From: Dermanyssus gallinae | Lineage: Eukaryota > Arthropoda > Arachnida > Mesostigmata > Dermanyssidae | Direction: 5' to 3' | Length of the DNA stretch: 64,000 bases | Assembly (NCBI GenBank): GCA_003439945.1 | Contig: QVRM01005380.1 | Span: 1 to 64,000, forward strand | Part shown: positions 12,511 through 23,059 of the stretch, piece after piece | Layout: each line of letters begins with the position of its first letter | Numbering within the stretch: position 1 is the first letter of the stretch | The notes under the pieces: generated by a model | Seen by the model: the letters and a program-made list of their open reading frames with translations, nothing else | Database searches by the model: none | Told to the model about the DNA's origin: nothing | Made by a program: the position numbers and the translations under genes

Positions 12511-13409
12511 GAAACAATTAGATTGACCTGCGCGTACAGCTAAAAGAGAAGAAAGGACGTTAGAGAGAAAAAAAATACTAATATTATATTATAATAATAC
12601 TCACAGTTGTAACATTGTTTGACATGCAATAAATATTATACTAATCATGATGATATGTTATGCATGTCATTCGTTTTATTATTGTAGAATGTTATGACAC
12701 GATAACTTATGCTGTACGCCCGCATGCAGCATGGAATCTATGGCTATTTTTGAATGAGTTGTACGTTCCGGGTGGCAACAATACACACATACGATGCCTG
12801 TCGGATTACGACGCTGATCTGAAATTGAATTTGAACTTGCAATGGCTTTGATTGAATGGTTCATGTAATTTTTGAGGTGGGAAAACGAGAAGTCCCGCCT
12901 AGCCTTCCTCCTATTTGGCTTACGCCAAGAAAACAACAGCAGGCGAACCAGCACCATATTAGCTAGTATGACATGGGCCAAAGATGAAGAGAACCACATA
13001 AATACCACTCGGAATAGCGCCGAAAGCATTACTCTAATACAGGGAGGACCCGGAAAGCAAAAAGGTAAGGTGAAAACCTTTGTGGTGACCTTTGGACAAA
13101 GCTTGGGTCGCAATTTGCGTGATTCAAGGCAGTCTATAAACAGGGCCACCGTCAATATATTCCTAGACGCATATATATGTATATACTATGAAGAGTCTCA
13201 AAATAAAGCTCATTTTCATTATTCGGCGCAGGCTTCAACTAAGATATTTTGTTTCTTTGAAGAATAGGTCTTGTATTTCTGCAGTTATAAACTTATCTGG
13301 TGGTGGGAAAAGAGAAAGCTCTGAGAGTGTGTCGGTTTTTCTCTCGACGGACTCTCCCTTTGCTCTGGTTGAGATAAAGCATACTATTTTAAAACTCTAC
13401 AACATCTAC
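12510..13409. other. No gene recognised upstream of the rDNA chimera
   Basis: AT-rich up to about 12.87 kb, then mixed composition. Opposite-strand open stretches of 131 and 158 codons overlap here but neither shows a family motif. I compared 13160-13409 with rRNA cores by eye and found no match on either strand; recognisable 28S begins abruptly at about 13409. Confidence 0.4.
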
Positions 13410-13766
13410 AAGACCCTGTTGAGCTTGACTCTAGTCTGACTTTGTGAAGAGACATAGGAGGTGTAGCATAAGTGGGAGACTTGTCATCAATGAAATACCA
13501 CTACTCCTATTGTTTCTTTACTTACTCAATGAAGTAAATATGGTCTTTCCATGTTTTAGACAAAAACATAGTTATTTGTGTGATTTATATTGAGGACATA
13601 GTCAGGTGGGGAGTTTGACTGGGGCGGTACATCTGTCAAAAAATAACGCAGGTGTCCTAAGGCCAGCTCAGCGAGAACAGAAATCTCGCATAGAGCAAAA
13701 GGGTAAATGCTGGCTTGCTTTTAGCTTTCAGTACAAGTGTAGACCGTAAAAGCGTGGCCCCTCGAT
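13409..13766 (+). rRNA. 28S rRNA internal (3' half) fragment, plus strand
   Basis: The plus strand reads AAGACCCTGTTGAGCTTGAC, then AGGTGTAGCATAAGTGGGAG, TGAAATACCACTACTCCTAT, GTGGGGAGTTTGACTGGGGC, AACGCAGGTGTCCTAAGGCC and a final AAAGCGTGGCC. These are universally conserved cores of the 3' half of eukaryotic large-subunit rRNA, in the correct order, with an AT-rich variable helix between them (about 13525-13600). It starts in mid-gene and is cut after GCGTGGCCCCTCGAT, where the sequence switches to inverted 18S. Differences from the remembered animal consensus are mostly C-to-T and G-to-A. It is a fragment and cannot give a functional 28S alone. Confidence 0.9.
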
Positions 13767-13871
13767 TGCTACGACTTTTACTTCTTCTAAATGATCAAGT
13801 TTGATCTTCATTGCAATTATTACACGTACTAAGTACATGGGCATCTACTCAGATAATCTCACTTATCCATT

Positions 13872-13916
<45 letters not shown>

Positions 13917-14334
13917 TATCAGTACTAGCTAATGAATAGCACTTACTGGGAATTCCTCGTTCAAGGGGCATAATGCAATCCCTCATCCCATTAAGAAAAA
14001 CATTCAAAGATCTTTGAATCCTCCTTATTAAAGACTGGGAAGCTCATTTTGTCTCTCAATGTAGCGCGCGTGCGGCCCCGAACATCTAAGGGCATCACAG
14101 ACCTGTTATTGCTCTATTTCAAAGTGTTAAACACACTTGATCCCATTAAGGAACGCCACCGAAGACGAAATTCTGTGTGTTATTTAATAGGCTAGGGTCT
14201 CGTTCGTTATCGGAATTAACCAGACAAATCACTCTACCAACTAAGAACGACCATGTACCACTATCCACCAAATCAAGAAAGAGCTATCAATCTGTTAATC
14301 CTTCTAGTGTCAGAACCAGGTAAGTTTTCCCGTG
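13765..14334 (-). rRNA. 18S rRNA 3'-terminal fragment, minus strand
   Basis: On the minus strand this carries the 18S decoding-region core GTACACACCGCCCGTCGCTA, the core AGGTCTGTGATGCCCTTAGA, TTCCGATAACGAACGAGA, CTCTTTCTTGATTTGGTGGA and, at the left end, AAACTTGATCATTTAGAAG followed by AAGTAAAAGTCGT. The 18S start is missing: the fragment begins near the GGGAAAACTTACC block and runs almost to the 3' end, stopping before the terminal GGTTTCCGTAGGTGAACC segment. The penultimate stem (helix 44) is short and AT-rich. Substitutions in otherwise invariant positions are mainly toward A/T. It is fused to 28S pieces on both sides instead of to ITS1. Confidence 0.92.
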
Positions 14335-14719
14335 TTTCACGTACTGTTGAACTCTCTCGTCAGATCTCTTCTCAACTTTCCCTCATGGTACTTGTTCGCT
14401 ATTAGTCCCTTCTTATATTTAGCCTTTGATGAAATTTACCACCGACTTTAAGTTGTACTCTCAAACAACTAGACTCTTCAGTATCACGGTTAAACAGATC
14501 GGCGCAACCATACAAGCTTTTCACCTTCTTTGAGCACTGACTCAATAATAATTTGGCCGTGCCACTGCTGAACACGAGATACCTTTACACCTCATCTCTT
14601 ATTGTACAAAACATAAGGATCGGCAATAGGCTTGATTCCAGTTCACTCGCAGCTACTAGGGAAATCTCGTTTGATTCCTTTTCTTCCGCTTATTGACATG
14701 CTTAAGTTCAGCGGGTCGT
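14333..14719 (-). rRNA. 28S rRNA 5'-terminal fragment, minus strand
   Basis: The minus strand begins with ACCCGCTGAACTTAAGCAT, the start of 28S after ITS2, followed by TCAATAAGCGGAAGAAAAG, GTAGCTGCGAGTGAACTGG, GGTGGTAAATTTCATC, AACAAGTACCATGAGGG and AGAGAGTTCAACAGTACGTG. It stops at the GTGAAACACG block, where 18S begins, so about 385 bp (roughly the D1 region) is present. On the same strand it lies upstream of the 18S 3' fragment, the reverse of the normal 18S-5.8S-28S order. The other 28S piece (13409-13766) lies on the opposite strand. Confidence 0.92.
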
Positions 14720-14720
14720 C

Positions 14721-14764
14721 CTATGGGCTTAAACATACATTATCACGTATGTTTAGGCCCATAG
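14721..14764. repeat. 18-bp near-perfect hairpin at the 28S 5' boundary
   Basis: Arms 14721-14738 and 14747-14764 are inverted repeats (CTATGGGC.TAAACATAC) with one mismatch and an 8-nt loop. It directly abuts the point where recognisable 28S ends. It might be the ITS2-proximal stem of the source rDNA or a rearrangement hairpin. Confidence 0.85.
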
Positions 14765-15290
14765 TTTAGAGTGCTTTAGATATTAGTGAGTGCGGAGTCC
14801 AATGTGGTCTGACTAGTTTTTCTACGTCAGCCACTGCCGTAAGAGGTGTAGGTCCCTCTTGTCTATATAGTTGGACGGGAAAGGCTCCTCTCGCTCAGAA
14901 CTAGCAGGTGCACAAGGTTTCTTCTCGGTCTCGAGGGTGTGAGCACTAGCTTTGCTCTTAAGGAGGACAGGCCTTGCCACGTTCCGAGTGGTTATAGCTT
15001 CATCTCAGAGTCTTGCTTCCGCAGACTTTGTTACTGCTAGAGATGGCTGCTGTCTTTTAGCCTGTTTTGAATGAAAACCCGTTTGGCGATTCTGCGTGCG
15101 AGAATTACGCCCACTGAGTTCTGACGCAAGTTTTCATGCTCCCTTAAACAGGCTAGCCAGTTCCGTGTCACAGGAGTCCTGGGTAGCGGAGTGCCCGGTC
15201 GTGCTACCTCGATCTGGACTAGATCCGAGTCCACGCTCGAATAGTCAAGTCCTTTAGTTAGCTAATTCGCGAGTAGTGCACTTGGTATTA
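14765..15290. other. Unassigned flank of the rDNA fragment, possibly ITS/ETS spacer
   Basis: This stretch is more GC-rich than the surrounding DNA and lies where ITS2 would be expected for the minus-strand 28S. I looked for 5.8S cores (GAATTGCAG and CGATGAAGAACGCAGC types) on both strands and did not find them. It therefore cannot be called rDNA spacer with confidence. No coding sequence recognised. Confidence 0.3.
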
Positions 15291-15344
15291 GGTCGTTTTT
15301 TCGCAACGTTTGCATTTGCGCATGCCCACCCTCGAGTTGTCGCG

Positions 15345-15421
15345 TCTATATATATGTATATATATATATATTGTTTTTTTTATATATATTTATTCAATCA
15401 TTCACGGAACATGATATATAT

Positions 15422-15453
<32 letters not shown>

Positions 15454-15614
15454 CGGAGCGAGGTCAACAATGCGGTCTATAATAGAAGACTACAAATTGC
15501 CGACCTTTAGTTATTTAGTTAAGTGAAAGAGACACTTAACGATATACTAAATATATATGCCCGACCCACTGGTTTCAGTTGACTTTGTTTGGGGGGGGGG
15601 GGGGGTGGGGGGGG
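15345..15614. repeat. (TA)n microsatellites and a G15-T-G8 tract
   Basis: Interrupted TA arrays lie at about 15345-15452. At 15591-15614 the plus strand has a run of fifteen G, one T and eight G, a strong G-quadruplex candidate. Low-complexity frames here are not genes. Confidence 0.9.
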
Positions 15615-18600
15615 CGCAGAGCTGAGTGGGCGATGACGCGATGAGTTTTTGCTCACACATAGATAGATATACATATACCTGCAACGTGGCGGCTCATGGC
15701 GACGGCCCGACCGGCAAAGCGTTAATAGTGTGCGCGCGCACACGAGTGATGGAGTGTTTGAGGCCGATGCTGCTGTTCTAAATGCTGGCCGGCTACAATA
15801 TGTATTACGACGGTACGACGGATCACTAGTCACATAGCTTGGCATGGCCCAAAAAGACGCCAGAGATGAATGCCTGCAAACGTGTCACACCCGTTGTGCA
15901 CGCGCCGTCTGATCGAGCGCCGCCACTCTTCACGGTCACGCACTGCTAACAAGTTGCGCGTTGCGCGTTGGGGGGATGAGCAAGAGGCAAGGGCCTTTCG
16001 GTAGAGCTTCCAGTCGAATTATCCGGCTCTGAAGTGCTGCTATTCATACTACCGACCGGTGAGCGCTACGCGGAGGAACTCACCGAGGTTTTTCACACAG
16101 GCAGGTTACTTTAGTTAGCTACTTCGCCACAGTCGAAGCATTCGTTTGCCTTCAGTTTGCTCTCTTTCTGTGTGAGTGTTCGGCGACTTCCCTGGTACGC
16201 ACTGGCTGACCAGCGCTGGCTCACGACACTGTCTTTACTGTTGTTGTTGTTGTTGCTGTTGTTGCTGTTGTAATATCGAACAACCTATGGCACAGATGAA
16301 CTTATGTAGGTTTGAAATGGTGTCTGTTTAGCGTAGTTCGTACTACCAACAGGTTTGTTCTCAGGAAGTCCTGTCGGCTACCCATCTTAATAACGAGCTG
16401 GTTAGCAGGAAACACGACCGGCATAGAGCTCGATTGCGCATTTCAAGAGACTCCATTAAGTGAGAGGATGATATGGCTACAGGTCACGCAGATCAGCTTT
16501 CACTTTTAGCAAGCGGTAAACGATAATTTTGTTAGAGATCAGGGCCGTTAATAGATTGCAATGCCACCAACGTAGTAGAGTAAACTGGGTAAACGTCGCA
16601 TTTAACTCGAGAGTAGCACCGGATTAACGCACCGGAACACGCGTGGATCGGTTACGCGGTTCTGTTTTTTACCATTCTGAAAAGCATCACCTTACTAATA
16701 ATTGATTAGTTGGTAATCATGTTGCGGCCCTGTCGCTTTATTTTGTGACATAATTAAGCAACGCTAACGAACGGGAACGATTTATGAAGAGAATGGAAAG
16801 CAACTCGTGACAGAGGTCTAATTGAGCACCTTTCGTATAAGCAACATGGTTTCTAGAAGGGTCGATTTGCCCTCTCGAACCCATTAAACAGCCAAAGTCC
16901 CAAAAGGTCTGTACTAGACTCCTAATTTAAAGGCTGGTCATCGACGTTATGATGTCCATAATAGCATGAACAATAATAGTATGCATAGACTATCTGGCCT
17001 TAGCAAAGTTTATAATCAGTGAACTATCTGAGTTCGCAGAATTGAAGAACTGGACTAAGGCACGAAATGGCTAGGTCAGCAGCTTCTGAGGCTGACCCTA
17101 AGGAAAATGATCCAATTAGTTGGGAGGACAACATACGGAGATAAAGGCATAGAAAAAAAAACGTATCTGGCTCATTATAGATTGTTGCAGAGGACGTGTC
17201 AAGTAGAGCAAGTATTGTGTTTTAAGAGGTAACCCGGCTGCCGTTGTTGTTATTATGGACACAGCTCTTTACTCGCACGTATATCTCGGCAATATTATTA
17301 TTATTATTATTATTATTATTTTAAAAACAATGTTATTATTATCATCATCATCGTTTATTTCACTCGGCTGAGTACATACAATTCAACTATTTTAGCACTT
17401 TGGAGTAATGAATTTTCTCCGCGTGTGCTCCGGGTAGAACGGGTTTTGTAATCTAGTTTAACAATGTGCCTCGAACAGATGCTGCCTTTCCTTGTTTAAT
17501 GCCAAGCAACAGCCATTATTGTTGTATATATTGCAAATAACCCTGCTGACGCAAGAATTCGGATGCTCTTTAGTCTTTCGTCGAAAGGTTAAGGCTTCTA
17601 TCCACGCGTTAAAGCAGCTTGAGTGCAAAGAGGCCTTGAGCTCCCATTGTTTCGAACGCTAATGAACAAAAATGGTGCGGGGTGGCCAAAATTTTGCATG
17701 ATTATCACATAGGTCAAACAACCATAAACCAGGTTGCGACAACACATCAATTATTTAGTCGCGTTACAAGTGCATTTGCTTACACTACAATTTTATTAGC
17801 ATTTTCGGATGTCGCTCTCTTAGTTCTCTGCCACTGCCTTAATTGTAAATATAATTTATCATTGGCTTGATATGTACACCGAAATACACAATTTTATATT
17901 AGGGGCTTCATTATCGTTGTTTATCCGCAAATGCAATTCCAAGGCGTTGTCGCTTATTGCAACCTCTTAGTCTCCCGGATGCACTGGCGAGGTATACGAT
18001 GGAAGATATATGAGAATACACATGTGTGCATGTCCAGCTGACGGCAAAAGTTATTGTTAGTTTTCCTGGCTTAGTGTCAGGACGCATGGTGCTGAATAGG
18101 GTCGAAGCAGTCGACCTATTGCCTGCTAAATAATCTTTGTGTTTGTTTTCAGCATGACATATTTGTGCACTGTGATCACCCTTCCATGATCAGTGTGCCA
18201 GCAGCCGGTGTGTATCAATTTATTATGCATACATTTATATTTTGATGTTTCGTATTTACTTCACTTGCTAAGATGTAGTGAACATACGTCTAGACTAAAC
18301 GAGGGCAAAAAGTATATATTACAGAGTCCAGTACATTATCGCAGCAGTTCAACAGCGTGACTGTAGGGACGCCTGACATACGCGCTAGGTTAACGAAAGC
18401 ATTTTATTTGACATAACATATTGTGAACTCAACGCATAGCATAAACATCGTCGACCCTGTAGTGGTTCTAGCAAATTTGCGCGGTTAAAGTCATAGAATG
18501 GTCAAATTATATTGATTAAAGTGTGAGCCTAGGAGCAGAAGAAGACTCGATAGTCTTTTTAGGGAATCGAACTTTAAGATTTTTAACAGTGATGTCATAA

Positions 18601-18897
18601 ATAGGTGTTGTACCGATAAGACTGAAAGGAGATCCTTTTTAAACTATTTTCCTTTGAAAGCCATCCAACATTGACGGGGGGACCCGGCAGAAGGAAAATG
18701 TTTGTGAAAAAAAGTGTAAAGGAGCGCAATAATATAAAATCTGTGATGTCTAAGCATTAAGCATACGTACGTTAGATATCTTAAGCATTTGCCTACATAA
18801 TCGTAAATCACAGGCTTCAAAGAGATGGCCACTTTCTGGGGATGCCCACTTTTAGAGGATTATTTTATTATAAAAACGCCAGTTTAATTCGTGGCTG
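15615..18897. other. No gene recognised; two trinucleotide microsatellites
   Basis: A (TTG/CTG)n run lies at about 16239-16271 and an ATT array at 17292-17352 (with an ATC tail). A GC-richer block spans about 15830-16100. I found no exon-like sequence, transposon protein or RNA gene. Confidence 0.4.
17292..17352. repeat. (ATT)n and (ATC)n microsatellite
   Basis: ATT array at 17292-17321, a short A-rich gap, then TTATTATTATCATCATCATC up to about 17352. Confidence 0.9.
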
Positions 18898-18957
18898 TGA
18901 AAAATAAGGCTTGCCCGTGGAAATGTCGCAATTTCCACGGGCAAGCCTTATTTTTCA
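18898..18957. repeat. Perfect 27-bp hairpin
   Basis: Left arm 18898-18924 and right arm 18931-18957 are exact reverse complements (core AAGGCTTGCCCGTGGAAAT) separated by 6 nt. Perfect arms in otherwise decayed DNA imply recent origin or active upkeep. No poly-T tract or RNA-gene context suggests a terminator. Confidence 0.95.
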
Positions 18958-19049
18958 AATTGGTGCAATTTATTAAAAATAAAAAAACAATTGTCCTTAA
19001 AATAAGAGTATATGTTCAAACAAATATATGATCAACTCACTTCACAAGG

Positions 19050-20560
19050 GTTTGTGAGGAGTGCTACCAGTCCAGTTCTACTCGAGGCAGCCTCTTATCG
19101 TGGCCATGAATCTGTCGCGACTTACTGAGTTCATTGCTACGCTGGACCGCTAGTGATAGCCGTTAAAGCAGATAATCGATAACTCGTCTCTTCCCTGTTG
19201 CCAATTCGATTTGTTTGTCAGTCTTCTGAAGAAGCGACCATGCCCCAAGGCATGGTCGCTTCTTCAGAAGATTGAGGCACAGTAGGGCTTTCGAGTATCT
19301 CGAATACTAGCGGGACAAAAATGAACTTTTCGGTAAGCAGGGCATATTTGTTGGCCTTTGGTTGTTCAGCCTTGCGTGTCGCGGAAACAACGGTAAATGC
19401 ACTACTAGCCTTCAGGTTCGAAGAGACGGGTGTGTCGGCGATCGTCCTATCCCAAACGAGCGCCTTTCCCCTTTGAAAAAGAATAAGGCGAAACCGTCCG
19501 GTCTCTTTCCGTCTTTCCTCGGGCAGGCTCTCAGATGAGCAGAATTAGAGCTGACCTAAATGCCCGATTCGTAATCACGATCTGTACGGTGTTGGCGTTA
19601 TTAGATGTTCACCTGTGCTCTGCCATGGACACGGGTACGTTTCGGTTTGCCTTGCCCCCAACCTCACGCCAATGCATAAATTAAATCCGTAGTGCCTCTA
19701 TAGGTGTTTGTTTTCATCAGAGAGTAAGCCCAAAAGGTTCTAGAATCTTGTATCAGCAAGTTGTTGGGCGTTCTGGAAAGCCTATAGGAACCTGAGCTGA
19801 TTTGTCGGACAGTGCCCCGTGAAGCGTGCAGCGACACAACGTGGCAGCTGGTTGTCAAGCATGCTGTACAACGATCCCAGATCTCAAAATGCACGAGGAA
19901 GCTCTTTTAGAGTCTACGGGGAACTCAAGCCCAGTTGATGTTGGCAATGTTTAGATTGAAGAGGTCTCTGAAGTTGGTTTTAGACTTTCGCCCAAGTTCC
20001 GCAGAAGGTGTACGTATGTGCTGCGGAGGATGTGGACGACATTTGGCGAAGGCTTTGCGACCACAAAAGGATAAAGCGTATGGCCTCAGGCACAGTACCA
20101 CCTCTGAAAATATTAACCACTCTTGCTAGCTTGCGCAGGAGACGACTGGCTATGTTCGCATTGACCGTGCCAAAGAGGTCTCTGAGATAACGCGCCGGCA
20201 GTCAATTTGCGTCTGCGGTAGACCCTATTGGGAGGTCCACACAGCTTGGCGGACCAATTCTGAATCGCTGATGAGTAGCTCGGGGTCTGGTAGTCTCGGC
20301 GTCAGGTCGAGGTCATTTAGCTCTCTGGGATAAAGCTCTCACAGCGTCGGCTGCGCAGGCCACGCTCTCCTCGGAGAGCAAATCCCTCGCGGCGCCTCCG
20401 ATGTTATCTTCCCCGAGGAGCCTAGTTGCTTGCCTAAAAGCAGCCACATCCTTGGTATGTGGCTTGTTCCGCTGGGTCCTTAAATTTGAGTTGAGCGGGT
20501 GCCCGCAATCTACCCTGACCTGTCGGATTCTATGAACTGTATATGCAAACATCATGAAAT
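19050..20560 (-). pseudogene. LINE remnant with N-terminal, RT and C-terminal pieces
   Basis: Read on the minus strand from 20560 downward there are three collinear blocks. The first, at 20555-20313, has DVAAFRQATRLLGEDNI, then GAARDLLSEESVA, which resembles the conserved region just upstream of RT in this LINE group. The second, at about 20130-20040, reads LARVVNIFRGGTVPEAIRFI, an RT finger/palm N-terminal block. The third, at about 19440-19060, aligns at the nucleotide level with the LINE 3' end at 29265-29603 (shared blocks around ATACTAGCGG and ACCGCTAG/ACCGCCAG). Stops and frameshifts occur throughout, and the YxDD region cannot be found. A 50-bp palindrome interrupts the third block. 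This is a single old insertion, shortened by internal loss. Confidence 0.65.
19222..19271. repeat. Perfect 23-bp hairpin inside the LINE 3' end
   Basis: Arms 19222-19244 and 19249-19271 are exact reverse complements (core GAAGAAGCGACCATGCC) with a 4-nt loop. The related LINE copy near 29.4 kb has only one arm at this place, so the second arm is an insertion of inverted neighbouring sequence. Confidence 0.95.
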
Positions 20561-21859
20561 TGGCCCCGCAGCATAAATATAGCTATTATATTGTCTAGTA
20601 TAATTAAATGTATCACTAGTACTTCTGGAATATTAAAAAGTAGTTTATTTTTTACGTCATAACTCCGAATGCAATAGGTGATCCTAAGAACAAGAAGTTG
20701 GGTCTTGCGTAGAGCAATAGGCCAACGTCGACCAGTACAGTGACCCCAAAGGCATCGTCTAATTAAGTCACGTCTGAACCTTGCTTAAACAACATTCTCA
20801 AACAAAGACGTTCTGGGACGCGCGCTTAAAATTTTGGTGAGGCCCATCATATAATGTGTGACATAATTTTTAATTTAGTATATGATTGGCCCACAAAGGG
20901 GAACTATGAGTATTAAGCACGCCCTTTTCTGCTCTCATAAATGTATTCCACACAGTAGATATGGATGCTCGGATCTATGAGTGCGGTTCGTCCAGTGTCT
21001 AATAAGCAAAACCTTTGCCCGGGCCCAAATTAGCAATACACGGTCCGTGTAGAAACACGCATTTTTCCCGCGCGGTATACTATTCTTCTGTACGCAGTAA
21101 GCGCTTTTGTAGACGTGTATTTTGTGCACACGGGCGGTGTGCAAGGTTTTTCTCTTTTAATTGTATGTATATACATGTATACACTCAGGCGTTGGTGTTT
21201 ATTTTTGTGCTTTCTACTCGCACGTTGTTACAACAATCCAAATTTCTAAGATCTTCCGCCCATTTGTGCAAAGTCCTTTGACAGTCTCCCTCTATAATGC
21301 TTAGTTCCCAAAAATGAGTCATCTTTAGTTATTATAATTATCAGTCAGCAACACCACAATGAGTAATAACGCATTTTCAGAGTTTGCTTACAATGTTAGT
21401 GCTTATTCCTACAATTGCATATCTCACGGATACAAATATAAACACGACCATCTGCGCTGATATCGTAACGGTTACAATCGGTTAGTCCTCCCCCGTCAGA
21501 CTGGACATAATCAGGAGCTTTGCTGAAAACGAGGTGCTCCTGCTTGAGTCCGGCATCCCCGGCGGTTGTTCCCATTAGAGCACATTGACTTTTTTTCATT
21601 CAACTAACTATTTATTCAATTAATTATGTAATTTGAAATCATATTTGCACATTGAGTTATACAACTCGATTTTTTGCGGCTCGCAATCATTGACTAAATG
21701 CGGGCCGCTAAGCACTATACAGTTAAACCCTTCACTGGGCGTCGACAGTGTACTCTCGAGAACATCGAAACTCTAGAAACCAAACACACTGTTTCTATTG
21801 GTTGCACGCTGTTTATCTATTAGCCTGTTGCTAACCGCAGGTACCCACATAACAATGTA
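20560..21859. other. No gene recognised
   Basis: AT-rich sequence without recognisable protein, tRNA or rRNA content. Short open frames on both strands lack motifs. The right boundary is the TA target dinucleotide of the mariner that starts at 21860. Confidence 0.4.
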
Positions 21860-21887
21860 CAGGTAGTTCAATAAGTTCTTAGAATGA
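21860..21887. repeat. Left terminal inverted repeat of the 21.86-kb mariner
   Basis: 28 bp, exact reverse complement of 23060-23087, preceded by TA at 21858-21859. Confidence 0.97.
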
Positions 21888-21925
21888 AAACCAATAATTT
21901 TCCAAATCATGTTTTTAAATTTATC

Positions 21926-22899
21926 TTATTCGATATACTCCCCGAGATGCTCAATACACTTTTCCCACCAAGATTTCAGAGCTTTTACACCTCTTAAGTA
22001 GAATTCCGCGTCTTTAGACTGAAAATAGGCATTGACAGCAGCCTTAACCTCTTCATTGCTGGAAAAACGCTTTCCACCGAGACTATTCTTCAAATGTCCG
22101 AAGAGGAAATAATCAGAGGGGCCAGGTCTGGAGAATAGGAAGGTTGTTCAATAAGTTCGAACCTCAGTTGGGCCAGTTTTGCCGATGCTTGCCGGGACTT
22201 GTGTGCAGGAGCATTGTCCTGGTGAAACAGGACAACCTTCTTCTGCAAACCGGGCCGTTTCACGATGAGTTCTTGCTAAGGGCAGTCTAACAGTCTTGCC
22301 TAATATTATCCTGTGATCGTTTTACCGCTCTCAAGGTAGTCGACCAGCATTATTCTACGTTGGTCTTAAAAAACTGTAGCCATCACCTTTCCGGTCAATG
22401 CCGTTGTCCGCACCCTCTTCGGAGGTCCTTCATCAGGTGCACACCATTGGCAAGATGCTTCTTGGGTCTCGGGAGTGTGGTGATGGACCTAGCTTTCATC
22501 GACGGTCATGAATCTGCGCCAAAAATCCGACGGATTGTTCGACATCTTGGCCAAATTTCGCTGTGAAGCGAAAACAGGCGCGTTTTTTGGCCTTGGTTGA
22601 GCAAATGCGGCAGCCATTTTTCTCTGAGCTCTTTCATCTTCAAGTTTTCGTGCAGGATGAAATGCACACTACCCAAACTGATCCCCAAGGCCTCCGCTAT
22701 CTCCCTAATGTTCACTCGCTTATCTGCGGCAACGATTTTCCGCACCTTTTCCACGTTTTCCTAATGAGTTGCCGTTTTTAAGCGTTTTGAACGTAGTTCA
22801 TCCCGGTGCTCCTGCGACCTCTTTTTAACTCATTAATCCAGTTGGAAACAGTGGCAAAACATAGCGCTTGATAACCACTCGAAACTTTTTTTTCTCCAT
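21926..22899 (-). pseudogene. mariner transposase, frameshifted and interrupted
   Basis: The start ATG lies at 22897-22899 on the plus-coordinate scale (protein begins MEKKKFRVVIK) and the stop at 21926-21928. After about eleven residues there is a deletion and a frameshift. A clean stretch at 22754-22506 encodes the second helix-turn-helix, VRKIVAADKRVNIREIAEAL and ISLGSVHFILHE, followed by KWLPHLL, the mariner WVPHEL-like linker. The first catalytic Asp region survives as DES*VHHH with Trp changed to stop. The second Asp is kept in HQDNAPAHKS. The third lies in SPDLAP, where a one-base loss shifts the frame before the expected SDYFLF. With that base allowed for, spacing of the last two Asp is 34, so the family is DD34D. 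The tail reads FYLRGVKALKSWWEKCIEHL. It cannot make an active enzyme but could be mobilised in trans. Confidence 0.9.
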
Positions 22900-23059
22900 T
22901 TTTCAAAATCACGCCGATACGTTGCAGGGGAAAAGCGATCAAACGAAATCGCAACGGCCAATCACCATAATATTTTGACAGCTGGCAGTCGAAAAGTTGC
23001 AGTTCCTAATAGCGGTGGAAGCGCGCCAAAATTCGAATTCTAAGAACTTATCAGAAAGC

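Noticed and set aside
18898..18957. Rho-independent terminator
   Set aside because: A eukaryotic context with no adjacent gene; the hairpin has a 27-bp stem far longer than a terminator.
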